Source: Paralvinella palmiformis
Lineage: Eukaryota > Annelida > Polychaeta > Terebellida > Alvinellidae
DNA length: 64,000 nucleotides
Direction: 5' to 3'
NCBI GenBank assembly: GCA_025642065.1
Contig: JAODUP010000455.1
Location: 239,501 to 303,500, forward strand
The notes below the pieces were generated by a model. The model worked only from the letters and a program-made list of their open reading frames with translations. It was not told the DNA's origin and searched no databases. Positions within the stretch are counted from its first letter, which is position 1. Each line of letters starts with the position of its first letter. Shown one piece after another: positions 1 to 12,858 of this stretch. A program made the translations under genes and the position numbers.

Positions 1-2809
1 GTATGCAGGAGGAAAAAACTATTTTTTAATTGGCTTGCTCATCAAGCATGTGTGCACATACTGGAAGTATTAATGAAAACAATTGGCTTTGGATGTAAGT
101 TTGTATGGTATATGGCCTGAACGGGCAAGTGATCAGCAATCAGCACTAGCCTGGCATGAAAATATACTTCTCTCAGGCATCTGGGCAATCAATTTTTCAG
201 GCCCTGCCAATGACCATATAAAAACTCCAGGATTTTTGGTGGTGCTGTCATGATGGGTGCATGTCTTCTGCTGTGAATCTGTTCTTATGCTAGTCTCATA
301 CTAGTGCCACACCTTTTGTTTTATCCCAGATATATTTACTCAGCAATTTGATCAATATTTCCCCAAAGTCTAACAGTTGCAAAACATTTTGATGTACATG
401 ATCTTAGAAGAAACATATACTATGTAGAATATGAAATCATGATCATGGTAACAGTTGTTCCTGATCATGATCATCATGAGCCACAAAGTAGTAGTACTAA
501 TACTGAGATGACGGTCCAGTTTTTAATGCAAACATGATGGGAATATTGTTTTAAAGAAAAGCAGCGAGAAGGTTTTGTAAATATTCTGAATTGCTGTGAT
601 CATATTTTTGTTAATGGAGCATGACAAGAGTGATAAATATATGTTATGCCTATGCTATTACTGTTTATACTCATGTATAAGTAGACCCAGCAGATAAGTT
701 GAGATCAGTATTTCACCCTATGATTCTTTCCTCAGGCATATGCTCACCATATAAGTCGAGGTTAAGTATTGACTTAAAATCCCTCAAAATCCAAATCATT
801 GTCGTCATTTGTGAAAAAGCTGACCCAGTCATTTGAAACTCATGGCGTCAGCAAATGCATCATAAATATATCAATTTCTTCACCTGCAGCGATATACACA
901 CACACACACACATGGATTTTGCTTTGATGTTATAACTAATAAACAAACTTGTCACATCAAAGATGCCTGATTGTAACTTCAACTGGCAAGTGTTATTAAT
1001 TAATTGTTTCACAGCTGGTAGGTAACAGCATCTGACTATCAGTATTCTTACATAAAGACTGGCATGTTTTGGAAACTCAATTAGCAGTTTTCTGAAAATT
1101 AATAGTTATTTATTGAATACTAATGGATTAGTAGGCAGCAATATGGCAATTTTGTTCTGCCTCTGGCTTCTTATTGGCTTGAATCCTATAGTGTTGTTTG
1201 TCAAGGAAGGTACTTCAGGTAGTAGAAAATATGATGCACACATAAGTTGAGGTGCTTCTAATAACTCCATTTTCCCTCCAAAAAAAGTGACTTGACGGCG
1301 AGTATTTATCGTAATGGTCATGTTTATAAACTAAAATAAATGTTTCTTGTGTTTCATTGTCCAATAGATGTATTTACATATAGAATTTTTGACATATTTT
1401 ATACAGTAAATCACTTTGAAATTTCCTGCCAGCCAGACATGGGATCAATTCCATCTTCACACCATCCCATGTAATCAATTCCATAACCACATTTATCAAT
1501 GCCAGTATTGGAATTGACCATATATTGACTCCATATCTGGCTAATTATTGAATAGGACTTTAGGGGTAGATATGTGAAGATTAAAAAAAGGGATAACACT
1601 ATTTGGGGTAAAATCTTAGCAACAAATAATGTTATTACTTATTTTTAGTAAAGGAAAAGTTAAATAGTAAATTATTTTTGTGGACGTGATCAATTTCAAA
1701 TTCATTAATTCCAAGTTCTAAAAAACTTCCATTCCACAATAGGAATAGAGTATCAATTCCATATTTTGATTGATTCCATATCTGTAACATGCTCTTCTTG
1801 AAAAGATCACTTTAATCACAGTCATTTCAATAGGAGCCGATGCTGTACGTTGCCTATTTTACAGTCCCTTTTTGCCTATTTTATCAGCAGAAAATCAGTC
1901 AGCTGCTTTGGTTTTGACAAAAAAGTGGCCTAGAATGCACCAAATACTCCATTTCCATCTCCCAGCCACTACTGTGTTAGTGTGACTACCACTACCCTAC
2001 AGGCAGCCCTTCACTATCCAGCATCCATACCTCCATCCAGCAACACCATTGCTGTGGCGTTGTTGGATGTTTTTACAGGCCACCACAGGTGAGCTGGTGC
2101 CTACTTTTTGTAAGGGGTCATCTACTCTATTCCCTACTGAAAAGGTTCTGTTCAAATCCATCAGAATTGTGAGAGTGTTTTTATCCATCATGATTTGAAG
2201 GATCATTGCAGATAATATTCATAAAAATAATGGATCCCATTATTGTACAGATGCTGAAATAATCAAGAAACCAGTGGTTTTAAAGTGTACCTCTAGGCAC
2301 AAGTCCTTAGAATCAATCCTCAGTAAACTAGCAGGTTTATCAGAATGAAAACGGATATGCACTGAAAATTTATAACACATTTTGTCAACACAAACTACCC
2401 TGCATAATGTGTAAAGATGTTTATACACATGTATACAGATTTGCAACATGAGAACATTTTCTTGTTGAACTGTTATGCTGATATTTAAATGTACATCGTG
2501 AAAGTGATGAGTGACTCAAAAGTGGCCACTCAAAGGGAGTTCAACATCCAACACTAATGCTGTGAGATTTCATGACAATTTTTGTATGTATTAACCTGGA
2601 ATCCACGATTCTCAGCCCTCAGGAGCCAGGTTAAACTCTTTCCCATCAGAATTGTCACAGATAAACATGTAAATGATCTGTTTACAGATTTTAATTCAAG
2701 TTTTTCCACTAATAGCATGTTTTGCCCACTTTTCTGTTATGCTGGATGTATTGTGATAATCACTGAAATGAAGTTTTTTAAGTTATAAAGTTAGTGGATA
2801 AAGAAATAG

Positions 2810-2850
<41 letters not shown>

Positions 2851-2982
2851 GCTTTTCACTGAACGTTATTTGAAATTAGCAGAAGAAAACAGTTCTAAAT
2901 TTTGAATATCAGATTTTGAACTTGCGCCACACTTTTACATCCGTACTGTTTTGATCAGTTTAGTCAGTACCATATACATACA
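1..2982. other. Upstream region of MNS1, no certain exon
   Basis: AT-rich sequence without a supported coding exon. It contains one copy of an inverted-repeat element (659-1313), short CA and TA microsatellites (897-912, 2812-2846), a cluster of GATC/TGATCATGATCATCATGA palindromes near 440-480, and a degenerate GGAATTGA-type repeat at about 1430-1790. A 5' exon of MNS1 may lie here, but no ATG plus donor stood out. Confidence 0.5.
659..1313 (+). mobile_element. Inverted-repeat DNA element, family A copy 1 (degraded ends)
   Basis: Same repeat as 6606-7277, in the same orientation. It starts TACTGTTTATACTC and ends with the inverse CGAGTATTTATCGTAA. Shared internal blocks include AAAATCCCTCAAAATCC, ATGGATTTTGCTTTGATG and TTGAATCCTATAGTGTTG. 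No transposase reading frame is visible, so it is a non-autonomous copy. Its ends have decayed relative to copy 2. Confidence 0.7.
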
Positions 2983-5900
2983 ATGTTTTCTTCTTATCAG
3001 GCCACTATACGTCGAAACTACACATATGCCAACCAATCTACATCAATTAACCAGGTTAGACAGGCAGAAGAACAAAGAGAAGATGTTCTAAAGCGCCTAG
3101 CATGGGAGCAGCTACAGACAGCTAATATGAAGAGTGAGGAGAGGGCGGAAGATAAGCGATTTTTGCGTCACATGGTTCAAGAACAGAAAGAACGCGAAAC
3201 ACTTGAAGCAATTGAAAGGGTTGGTTATTCAAAAACTTGTAGGATTTTATTTGTATTAAAACTGTTGATATGATAGATGCAGAAATAACATCCTGATTTG
3301 TATATGTAAGTGAACCAGATTGGGTTAGTGCCTGAATTTAAGACTTTTTTTACTTTAGCAAATATTTGTGCATAATTCAAACCCCCAAAGCACTTGCTAC
3401 CTATAGCATATAGACATTTGTTAACCTATTTTGATAACTGTTTTTCAGGCACAAAGAGATAAGTTTATTCGTGAACAGCAGCAAGAACAAGAGGAAGCCT
3501 TAGCTAGAGAATTAGAAGGAATTAAATTAGAAAAACAAAGAGATGAAAAGATGAGACAACAGATAAGAGAATGCAGGTAATTTTTAATGCTGTGTTAAAT
3601 ATATAATGAATTGCTGTTGAATATATAATGAGCTTTTAAAAATAGGTATGTAAAATGTGGTATAGTGCAAGTTATTAATAACTTTTGTGCAGGGTTGGCA
3701 ATGATTTAATCAACTTCATTAAATCATTGATTTAATCAACATGAAAAAATCAAGATATTGACTTTTTCAGATTATATTTGATTTAATTATGTATTTTAAA
3801 ATAAAGTTTAAATTTGGGCATAATTGCTTTGCTTTAATTCTTTAGAAATGCTAAGAATGAAATTAATTAATTTGATTGAAAAAAATCATGATTTTTTCCA
3901 ACCCTGCTTTTATGTCTCTGTAAAATTATAATTTGATAATACTTGTTTTAGTACTGAATTACGTGAATTGGAAGCCCAGCTGAAGGCAGCTTATATGAAC
4001 AAAGAAAGATCGGCTCAGCTAGCTGAGAAGGAAGCTCTGAAATATGATGAAGTTGTATGTAAACCATTCTTATTCAGAAAAATATTCTATTTTAATTAGT
4101 AAATGTAATCTGTGTACTCTTAATATTAAATACATCTATTATTTACACTTAACGGCTTTGTCAGTATTTAATTAGATAATCAAAAGAATCTTTAGTACAA
4201 CTTGCCCCCTCCATGATAAAACGTATTAAGTAAATAATAAAATAGATCAATTATAGGAACTAAACCACAAAAGTTAGTGTCATGTATTGTACACAAAAGG
4301 TCAATTTATTATTCCTAAACATCAATGGGGATTTTTTTTTGTATTATTATAATGATCAGGCAGTGTTTAAAATTTTTAATAGTTTTCAACAGATCTATTG
4401 TTAAATTTTTGAAAAGTGTTTAAAATTGATTTAATATTGATGCATTGTCACTTTCATTATATTTAGCTGTGGGAGAGTTTATATTACATTGGCACAACAC
4501 AAAATTCTTTAAACGTACATAGCCATAATAATAATATTATCTATAATTATAAAATAACAAAAATTAAAACTCAGCTTTGATTTTATAGTTACTAAATTTT
4601 GAATGTTCTCTAAATTATAGTAATGTTACTTATCAGCTGATATATAAATTTTTGAAATGTCTCGTACAGTATAGGAAACTAATTCTTGTTACAGGGTGAA
4701 TAACATATTATATGATGTTGATCACTAGAAAGTTGTTTTATGCAAACAGGTCTACGTAGATAACATGTTTCCTTTTTCTTAGAAAAGAGATGCTGAAATT
4801 GCTCAGCTAATGAAAGAAGAACACGAACGTGCATCAGAAGCTCAAAAACAGAAGGAAAAGGAGAAATATGAAGAACACATCAGATATCAACAGGAACTGG
4901 AAAGACAGCTTGAGGTAACAATTTATATTCTCATGTTTCATTTGAGACATTCTTATGGTGTAGTAGTTACAGCCAGACATGGGGGTCAGTTCAATTCCAG
5001 AATTGGAATTGATGGTCAATTCCAATTTTGGAATTGTTTATTTAAAAAAAATGGAATTGGAATTAATAAATTTGAATTGAAGTTTCCTACAAAATAATTT
5101 AATCCACAAATTAATTTACACTTTAATTATTTAACTAAATATTTCTTGCATGACAATCCTACATGGAATATAAACTACTCGGCGTAGGTATTCCAAGTCA
5201 GTACTCGGAATACTTACTAATGGTAAAAAAGTATTAGGTAAAAAAGAAAGTCCGTAAAAATGGAATTGATCGATTTGATGTGGAATTGACAAAATAGAAT
5301 TGAGTGGAATTGACAAAATGGAACTGGTTAGAGCACAGTACAGGAAATGTTGAAGTTTGGATTTTAATCAAATCATCCCACAGTTATCTGTCCCAGGCAC
5401 AAGCAGTGCTGAGTCTAAATGAACAACAGTTGTGTTTGATATTTTATATCTATATAATAAATATTGTTTTTACTGTTTTGTTTGTTGATCATAGATCCTA
5501 CCTGTAGTTGGTGAGTTATACATGTATGTTATTGAGTAAAGTGTTTGTGAACAACTTTATTCCTTGGGTGCATTTTCTACAGGAACGAGAGCACAAGAAG
5601 CAGGAAGAATATGAAAACTATCTGAAAGAGAAGCTCATGGTGGATGAAATCACAAGGAAAATTTATGAGGAAGACCAGAAGTAGGTTTATTCTGGCTCAA
5701 TTAAATATGGGCATGCACAATTAAAATCTGTTAAGTTTTTCTTACATTTAACATTAAATAAGATCTATGTGTGAATCAAGCTTGTATCATTGTTAAGCAG
5801 ACTTCTAGGATCCTGGGAAAGTGCGTAAAGTATTTAGACCTAAAATATGTATAATGTATAAAATTGGCTACAAAAATATTTATTTGTTTAAACAATAAAC

Positions 5901-8900
5901 ATTTGATCAGATCTTAAGTAGTTTTCTTATTGATTTTCTGTTATTTCCATTTAGGGAGCGTGAACGTGACGCCAAGAAGCGTGAGATGGCAAAGAAGTAC
6001 ATTCAAGAAGATCAGAAGATGAGAGATCAGTGGAAAGAAATTGAAAAACAACGTCTTGAGGAGGAGAACAGGGAAATTCAGCGCTTTGCTGACTTACAGA
6101 AACAACGCGAAGCTGAACGAAAGGAAGTCAAAAAGGAACAGGAAGCTTTCAAATCTAAAGTACAGGAAGAGGTCAGTTCAAAATTTATTTGCATCCTGTG
6201 CATTTGTTTTATGTGGATAGTTCGACTTTTAATATAATTTAATCATCATGAGCTTGTAAGTGTGCTCATGTAAAATTAATGTTTATGTAATTTATTTCAT
6301 TAGTCAAAATAAAACTAAATATTTATCTGAACTTATAACAACGATTTACAGCTTTTTCATGTTCTGTAACAAGTTATATTACATCACTGAGATCTTTTTC
6401 ATAGAACATTTCGGGTGTTTTGTTTACAGCTGTCAAAACAAATTGCTGCAGAGAGGCATGCATTGGAGGAAATGGAACAAGTCAGACAGGAGCTTTATCT
6501 AGAAGAACAAGAAGAGAAAGAAAGGCAGCGTGAAATTGTATGTACAATTTTTCCATAGTCAACAACAATAATATAATAGTGCCTGTTTTTTTATATTTTA
6601 AAGTTTACTGTATATACTCAAGGTCAGGTATTGGTTTAAAATCCCTCAAAATCCGAATCGTCATCATTCGTGAAAAAGTTGACCCTGTCATTCAAACTCA
6701 TGGTGTCAGCAAGTGTGTAGTAAATATATCAGTATGAGTATCAATTTCTCCACCTGCAGTGACCCCCACACACACAGAGAGAGAGAGACAAACATGGATT
6801 TTGCTTTGATGTTATAACTTATATAAATAAACAAACTTGTCACACCAAACACGCTTGATTGTAGACTTCCATCAACTGGCGAGTGTTATTAATTAATTGA
6901 TTCACAGCAAATGGTGAGCAAGGTTTGCTGTGTGAACAGTGATTTTTATATTATCACTAATCATCTGGAGGTACTGATAGTTAACAACGCGTGACTATCA
7001 AGTATTATATTACATAAAGACTGGCATGTTTATGAGATCCAAATAACAGTTTGGTGAAAATGAATCTTAGTTTATTGAATAATAATAATAGATTAATAGG
7101 CAGCAATTCTGACTCTTGCTCTTATTGGGTTGAATCCTATAGTGTTGTTTGTAAAGGATGGCTGAAAAATCTTTTCTTCAGCTGGTAGGAAATATGACGC
7201 ACGTATAAGTCGAGGTGCTTCTGGGAACTCCCTTTTCACTACCCAAAAAATCAACTTACACACGAGTATATACAGTACCCTAAAACCTAATTCCAGATAT
7301 TTCATTATATATATATTTTTTTAGCTGTACAGTGTGTATTGTACTACTACAAATATTTGATATGTTTTGTTTAATCTCTGGCTGCTATTAGCTCCACACT
7401 AAATACAGTTAGTTTCCATTAATATTTAAATTCTTACCAAATGTAAATTAATAAATAGTTAATAACGCAATTAGTTAAATTCTTAGTTATTTCATTAAAA
7501 ATATAATGCCTCTCAAACACAACAGATAGGACAAGCAAGGACTATTTCATTAAATTATTATATTTAATAAAATATTAATACTCTTCCTTAATGTTGTCCT
7601 AATATATCCCTTTACAGTTGGTATGGTACTGTTTTGGCTTTATTAAATTATTCAGTTTTGGTGGATTATGTGTCTTTTTACGACTGGCCAAATGTGTTGT
7701 CCTGCACTAGTGGGATTAAACTTTTCCATACTGATGTGTTGTTAAGTCTTATTTGCTCCCACGCTATATTATTTAATAGGCACTTCAGTTTGGCAAACAA
7801 AGTTCACATAGTTTAATTTTATGGTTTCTGCTACATTATAAGTCATTGCTTAATTGTAGAATGCTGCTAGAAGACAAGAAGAAATTAAAAAAGAACTCCA
7901 GAGAGTACACGCTGAACAGATGTACTACAAGGAACTGCGAAAGAAGGCAGAGTTAGAGGAGGAAGAAGAGTTTAAGAGACAGGTGAGAAAAGTTTTAAAG
8001 GAAATGTTATCAGCGCATTCAATAGAGTGTGTAAAACAGTTGTAGTTAAATAAATGTCATTGCCATGTCAAGATTTGTGTGTGTGTGCTTCAAGCTTTCA
8101 TGTTGTTGTTTTCTCTCTAGATGATGGCCAAGTTTGCTGAAGACGATCGTATTGAACAAATGAATGCACAGAAACGACGCCTCAAGCAGCAAGAACATAA
8201 ACGTGCTGTTGAGAAACTACTAGAAGAAAGGCGCAAACAGTTTGCCATGGATAGAGTAAGTGCACTAGTCTAAGAATAAACATTTTATTCAATAAGTGTT
8301 GTGAAGATTCTTCAATAAAAGATCCCTCAATATAAATAATATTACTTTTATAGTTCAGTAATGATTCAGTTGTTCCCTTTTCTCATCAGGAGAGAGAATT
8401 AGAACAGCGCAGGCATGAAGAGGAAATGGAGAACTTCCGTAAACAGATAATTGAAGAAGAGCGTGCACGCTTATTACGTGAACATGCACCGAAACTACTT
8501 GGATACTTACCAAAGGTGGGTGATATCACATGGTTAATCTGGCAGAAACATTAATTTCACATATTTAGTTAAATTATTTTATTATTTAAACAAAACAAAA
8601 AACTGTTGTGTCATAGAAATAATTATTGGTTATATGCCACAGCTATATTTTGTACAAGCTGTAAAATTTGTGTGTGTGTGTGTGTGTGTTTACAAACTTA
8701 AATCATAGGAAATTACATATGCATGTATTTGATAAACATAACAGCATAATAAAGGCTAATATGACAATTTATCACCTTAAAGAGTTTATTTCGCTAAAAT
8801 CAGACAACATCAGTTGGACTGTGGAAGCTTGTGAAATATATTTTTATCATTCTGGTCAATAAGAAAATTGTTCATCATCTCCCTTACCTATTATCCTCAT

Positions 8901-11089
8901 AATCAGCTGTCAGTGATGGAAGATCAGACAAAGCTTAGAATCATGTAAAAAGTGTAAGACATTTATTAGACCTTGTGAATGTTATACTATCAATAGTTGT
9001 GTCATTTGGTGAGGTGGGTGCGTCCTTGGCCTAACGGTAGCATGTTGGATCCCAGATCACTACCACCCGTGTTTGAATCTCGGCACGGGCGTTTCTGAAG
9101 GGTGTTTCATCTTTGACTTCATTTCATTACCTTTGGAGGTCGCTCGGCCCATTTAGCCTACCATGTGCACAAAAGTGGCCATCAATCATCACATCATTTG
9201 GTGAGATGGCTAAAAACACATCACCAGAGCACTCCAAAATTAATAACCATTAGTTTATTTTGTCACTATATCGGTCACTAATTGAAGTTTGTTACAAAAA
9301 AACAAATCCACAAATTAATTTATCTTTTTAATTTTTAAGTCAGAAATATTTCTTCCGTGACAATCCTACTTGGAATATAAACTACTCGGAGTAAGTATTC
9401 CAAGTAGGTACTTGGAGTGATTGGAATAGGTAAAAAATGGAATTGATAAATTTGATGTGGAATTGGAATTGACCAAATGGAAATGAGTGGAATTGGAATT
9501 GACAAAGTGGGATGTCTGCCCTATATAACAAACAGTGGAATGCCTAATGGCTATATCCTATTATGTGCTGATATAAGACACTGTTTCAGTCGGGGGGGTA
9601 GCATTATTCTGCTCGTATATGGACAGGGAAGCTCCGCAAAACATTAATACTTGTTGAGCTAAACATTATGCTGTTACTGTACATTATAATGAGAATAACA
9701 ACTAAATTATGTCAAGGCCTTCATAAACAGTCAGTTATGTCTAGCTGTGGCCTGCTCCATTTGGTGTAAACCTTACCATGCACAGAAACCATTATCACAG
9801 GTAAAGACCATACCACTTTCTAAGTTACACTTCAAATGATATGTTAACTGATTTGTTTTCATATGATAGAAGTTAATAGGGGATTACAGTTTGGTATGCA
9901 GTCCACATATTTGGAATAAATATGTCTATATAGTACAGACTGTATTAAACAGTACCTGGCAGCAAATGCACACACCTGGGTGTGTTTTGTCTGGAAAAGT
10001 GCATAAGTATTTAGACCTAAAATATGTTCTGCAGAAGCTACCATATTGGAACATGCAAAACTTTGCTAATTGATTTAATGCTTTAATTTGCATATTGATA
10101 TTTAAAATAATATTATGATATCAGTAGTCCTAACTGATGTTGATATCAATGGAATTTGTGCTTTTCTTACACACCTTTTATAAATATGATACCACATACA
10201 GTAAAACCTGTACCTATGATCACCTGTCTTAAAATACCACAAGAAAGTGAGAAAACCTTTATTAAACAACCACCTGTGTTCTGTATAAATGAGCACCTGC
10301 TTTAGCCCAGTGATTCTTTTCCAATAGAAATGAACTTGTCTTATGCAATCATGGTCTTTTCACAGCTGCATATTTTATGCCCAATTCACTTCATCATCTG
10401 ACATTCATTGACCAATCATAAGTCAGTTGTTGACTAAACAGTGCAGTGCCAAATTTCCACTAAACATATAATGAACATTGAATGCATTATGGATGAAAGA
10501 ATGGGATTCGATTATAATTCATTCTTCAAATTTGTTAACTATAATAAAAATGCATGTAAATTTTTCTTGTGTTTTTATCATTATCTAGTAAATACCAAAT
10601 CAGTTTGATCACTATTCAGACCCTGCATTAAAAGACCACTTGTCTTTAAAGATAAGCTGGTCCAAATGGTGGTCCCCTAAAACAGTTTTTACTGTACATA
10701 ATTACCATTAATGTTATTAAAAGCAAAATTAAAACCTTCATTAATCAGGAACCTTTATGGTACTGGTTTATGCATAATTGCAATCAATGCACCTGTTATC
10801 ACTGATAGCATAGTTTTATAGCTGTAATTTTAAGCCTCACTTCACAGAGAAATTTTAAATATTTGGGTGTGAACCACCATTGTGTTTTATACAAAGAAAC
10901 ATCTTGTAAAATTTTGCCTATATATATATATATATATATATAGTTGTGTGTATTTATATAAATGAATGTTTAACTTTCCAGGGTGTTATCAGAGATGAGA
11001 ATGACCTTGAGATTTTAGGGCCAGAAGCAAAAGAGGCATACAAACCCAAATCTGCCGATCCATTTGATGAGGTTGGCTGGAAAAAGTGA
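2983..11089 (+). CDS. MNS1: MNS1, meiosis-specific nuclear structural protein 1 (axonemal coiled-coil protein)
   Basis: Joined coding exons: 2983(or 3001)-3219, 3449-3576, 3952-4054, 4783-4914, 5583-5680, 5955-6171, 6430-6537, 7860-7982, 8121-8255, 8390-8515, 10982-11089. All junctions are GT-AG and keep one frame, giving about 504 residues, close to the family's usual ~495. Nearly the whole protein is charged Glu/Lys/Arg/Gln coiled coil. The C-terminal motif HAPKLLGYLPKGVIRDEND, followed by a divergent tail, is the MNS1 signature as I recall it and separates it from CFAP53, trichohyalin or TCHP. Known role: MNS1 lies on or in ciliary doublet microtubules, binds outer-arm docking factors, and is needed for sperm flagella and left-right asymmetry. 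The first exon is uncertain: the ATG at 2983 sits inside a pyrimidine tract ending TTATCAG at 3000, so 3001 may be an acceptor and the true start further upstream. Exon phases are mostly 0. Confidence 0.92.
3690..3906. mobile_element. hAT-type MITE in MNS1 intron
   Basis: A 217-bp element beginning CAGGGTTGG and ending CCAACCCTG, the CAGGG termini usual for hAT transposons. Subterminal AAAAAATCATGATTTTTT is itself palindromic. Flanking 8-mers CTTTTGTG (3682-3689) and CTTTTATG (3907-3914) match at 7 of 8 positions, as expected for an old hAT target duplication. Confidence 0.8.
4971..5327 (+). repeat. GGAATTGA/palindromic-core dispersed repeat, copy 1
   Basis: Starts CCAGACATGGG, then blocks of GGAATTGA/TCAATTCC, then a core (about 5100-5215) shared with 9281-9516, 49406-49760 and 57785-57987. 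The core carries inverted arms around GGAATATAAACTACTCGG and ATTCCAAGT. It lies in the MNS1 intron after the exon ending at 4914. It has no coding capacity. Confidence 0.75.
6606..7277 (+). mobile_element. Inverted-repeat DNA element, family A copy 2 (TA-flanked)
   Basis: About 672 bp inside MNS1 intron 7. The ends are a perfect 12-bp inverted repeat, CTGTATATACTC and GAGTATATACAG, each flanked by TA. The next bases also pair loosely (ATAAGTCGA-like). TA flanks suggest a Tc1/mariner/pogo-type mechanism, which is inference. It has no coding capacity and is a homologue of 659-1313. Confidence 0.75.
9012..9215 (+). repeat. tRNA-derived SINE, family 1
   Basis: Pol III-like A box (TTGGCCTAACGGTAGCAT) and B box (GTTTGAATCTC) precede a non-tRNA body with CATTACCTTTGGAGGTC and CCCATTTAGCCTAC. 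The same body recurs at 29119-29300 and in fragments at 12180-12400 and 16347-16500. It is in the last intron of MNS1. Confidence 0.75.
9281..9516 (+). repeat. GGAATTGA/palindromic-core dispersed repeat, copy 2 (5'-truncated)
   Basis: Begins inside the element (ATTGAAGTTTGTTAC) and runs through the core, which has inverted arms TACTTGGAAT and ATTCCAAGTA. It ends in GAATTGACAAAGTGGGATGTCTG, a decayed version of the CCCATGTCTGG terminus seen at 49750-49760. Confidence 0.75.
10197..10696. mobile_element. TA-flanked inverted-repeat element, CAGTAAAACC type
   Basis: About 500 bp with ends TACAGTAAAACCTGT and ACAGTTTTTACTGTA, an inverted pair with about one mismatch, flanked by TA. Internal CCACCTGT/GGTGGTCCCC blocks also pair. 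CAGT ends plus TA flanks resemble pogo/Tigger-like elements; the family name is inference. No transposase frame is present. Confidence 0.65.
10919..10942. repeat. (TA)n microsatellite
   Basis: Short TA tract about 40 bp upstream of the acceptor for the last MNS1 coding exon. Confidence 0.9.
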
Positions 11090-11830
11090 ATACGACAGAG
11101 AGAAACCCCAATGTAGCTCCAAGCGAACTAGACTTTTTGTGGAGATTTTAATACTCGCAAGCAATAGTAATTATATGTCATATTTAAAGCTGTCTGTTTA
11201 TACCAGCAGCTTTTTTCTGTGATTTGGAAATGTATGGATGTATGTTAAACTCCACACTTTGAGGTTGATAATATTTTTAGGTCAGGGTTAAATACTCTGT
11301 GATGATGTAAGAGAGTATATAGTTGTTGACAGACGTAAGACCATGTCATTATGTTAAATATTTTTTTAATTTAATCGATAGTTCAATATAATTTGTGCTA
11401 CAGAGAAGTCTGTAAGGTTTAATCTTCTGATAAAAATATGGAGATTTAGACGTCTGTAGGGTATAATCTTATGACAAAAATACAAAGATTTAGATAAGTA
11501 TTTATGTTTCAGTTATTTTGCAGTTGCTGTGTTCTGTAATTTTATAGTTTTGTAAATAATATTTGAAAGAACAGATCTCCTTCATTATCAGAGATCTATA
11601 TTAAACCAGTCTTTCTATCAACTGTCAGTTGTATTTTAGTGTTCACTTAATTTCATCTAGTATCAAGATTGTTGTGATGTTCATATCCACATTAGCATAT
11701 AAATTGAAGTCACTGACTATAATAATAATGGATATGGTCACACACATGATATGAATATGCATATACTAAGTACTGTTAACAAATAATAAATATATTTACT
11801 AAGAATGTTTTAAAATAAAATGAGCTTTAA
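11090..11830 (+). other. MNS1: MNS1 3'UTR with candidate polyadenylation signals
   Basis: After the TGA at 11087-11089 the sequence is AT-rich and noncoding. AATAAA hexamers occur at 11785-11790 and 11814-11819, the first such cluster after the stop, so the transcript probably ends near 11.8 kb. The exact cleavage site cannot be read from sequence alone. Confidence 0.5.
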
Positions 11831-12179
11831 TGTAATATGAAATGTGATACAGCTGTGCTGTGATAACATGAAATGACTTCGTTTCAGCACATTCCGTCCA
11901 GTAAGTTCTTATATTTATTATTGTTATTATACAGATTAATTATTTCCCGTAAATTGGCGTGTACTTCCTTTATATGATTCATTTTTGGACTGCACATTTT
12001 AAAATATACGTGTAAATAGCATTTTGGGTAATAAAGAACAATATATGTACAATAGTTATTTTTTATCATTTGTAAATATTGTACGTGTGGATGCATTTCA
12101 GTAATTTTTTCCAATAATATCAACAATTTTTAAAAACATTTTTCAAGTGCTTTAAAGACAAAACCAACAGATCTATAGT

Positions 12180-12400
12180 ACCTGGGTTCAAACCCCAGCC
12201 GGGCTATGTCAAAAAGAGCTGTTTCACTTTCCTTCATTACCACTGGATGGATGGATTTTATGACACAGACACATCGGCACAATTTAGGCTTTTCAGTGTC
12301 TTAAACTCATTACCTTTGAAGATCACTCAATCGGCCCATTTAGCCTACCTTGTGTACAAAAATGGTAGTAAAACAGCAATATTTACATTTAAAGACAAAA
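12180..12400 (+). repeat. SINE fragments downstream of MNS1
   Basis: A tRNA-like B box (GGGTTCAAACCCCAGC) at about 12186 is followed by TCATTACCTTTGAAGATCACTC and GGCCCATTTAGCCTAC, the body of the SINE at 9012. The two parts are separated by unrelated bases, so the copy is broken or two copies adjoin. Confidence 0.55.
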
Positions 12401-12858
12401 CCATATTCACTGTTGCCTTGAATTTGAAAAGAAACAAAATATATTTGGAGCTCTGGTCAATTTTTAATTAAAGAATAGCTTCTATCCATGAACAGCGGAG
12501 AGATAAAAGATCAACTATGCCAAATAATATTAATAAATTTATTCATTGAAATTTACTTTAGGAAAATGCCTTTTGGCTAATTACGTAAAGGACTAAAGAG
12601 TAAAGTCTAAAGCGGGATATTAGACTTGGTGTACGATTTAATAATAACGTGAGGAAATTATACAGTAACGGTATCATCTAATCTAATCATGACTGATGCA
12701 TGTTTCTATCAGCTGCTTAGAGAGCCTTTAAAAATTAGTTAAAAATAAAAAATGTCCTAAAAGAAGTTATAACTTATTTCAACGAACTCTTAACTTAAAA
12801 CAATCGGGAAAACTGCTAAAATAACTTTTCTTGAGCTGCCACCTAGCGAGTAATTATG

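Noticed and set aside
9012..9090. tRNA gene candidates here, at 13644 and at 29119
   Set aside because: A and B boxes are present, but the cloverleaf is imperfect and each is followed by a shared SINE body, so they are SINE heads.
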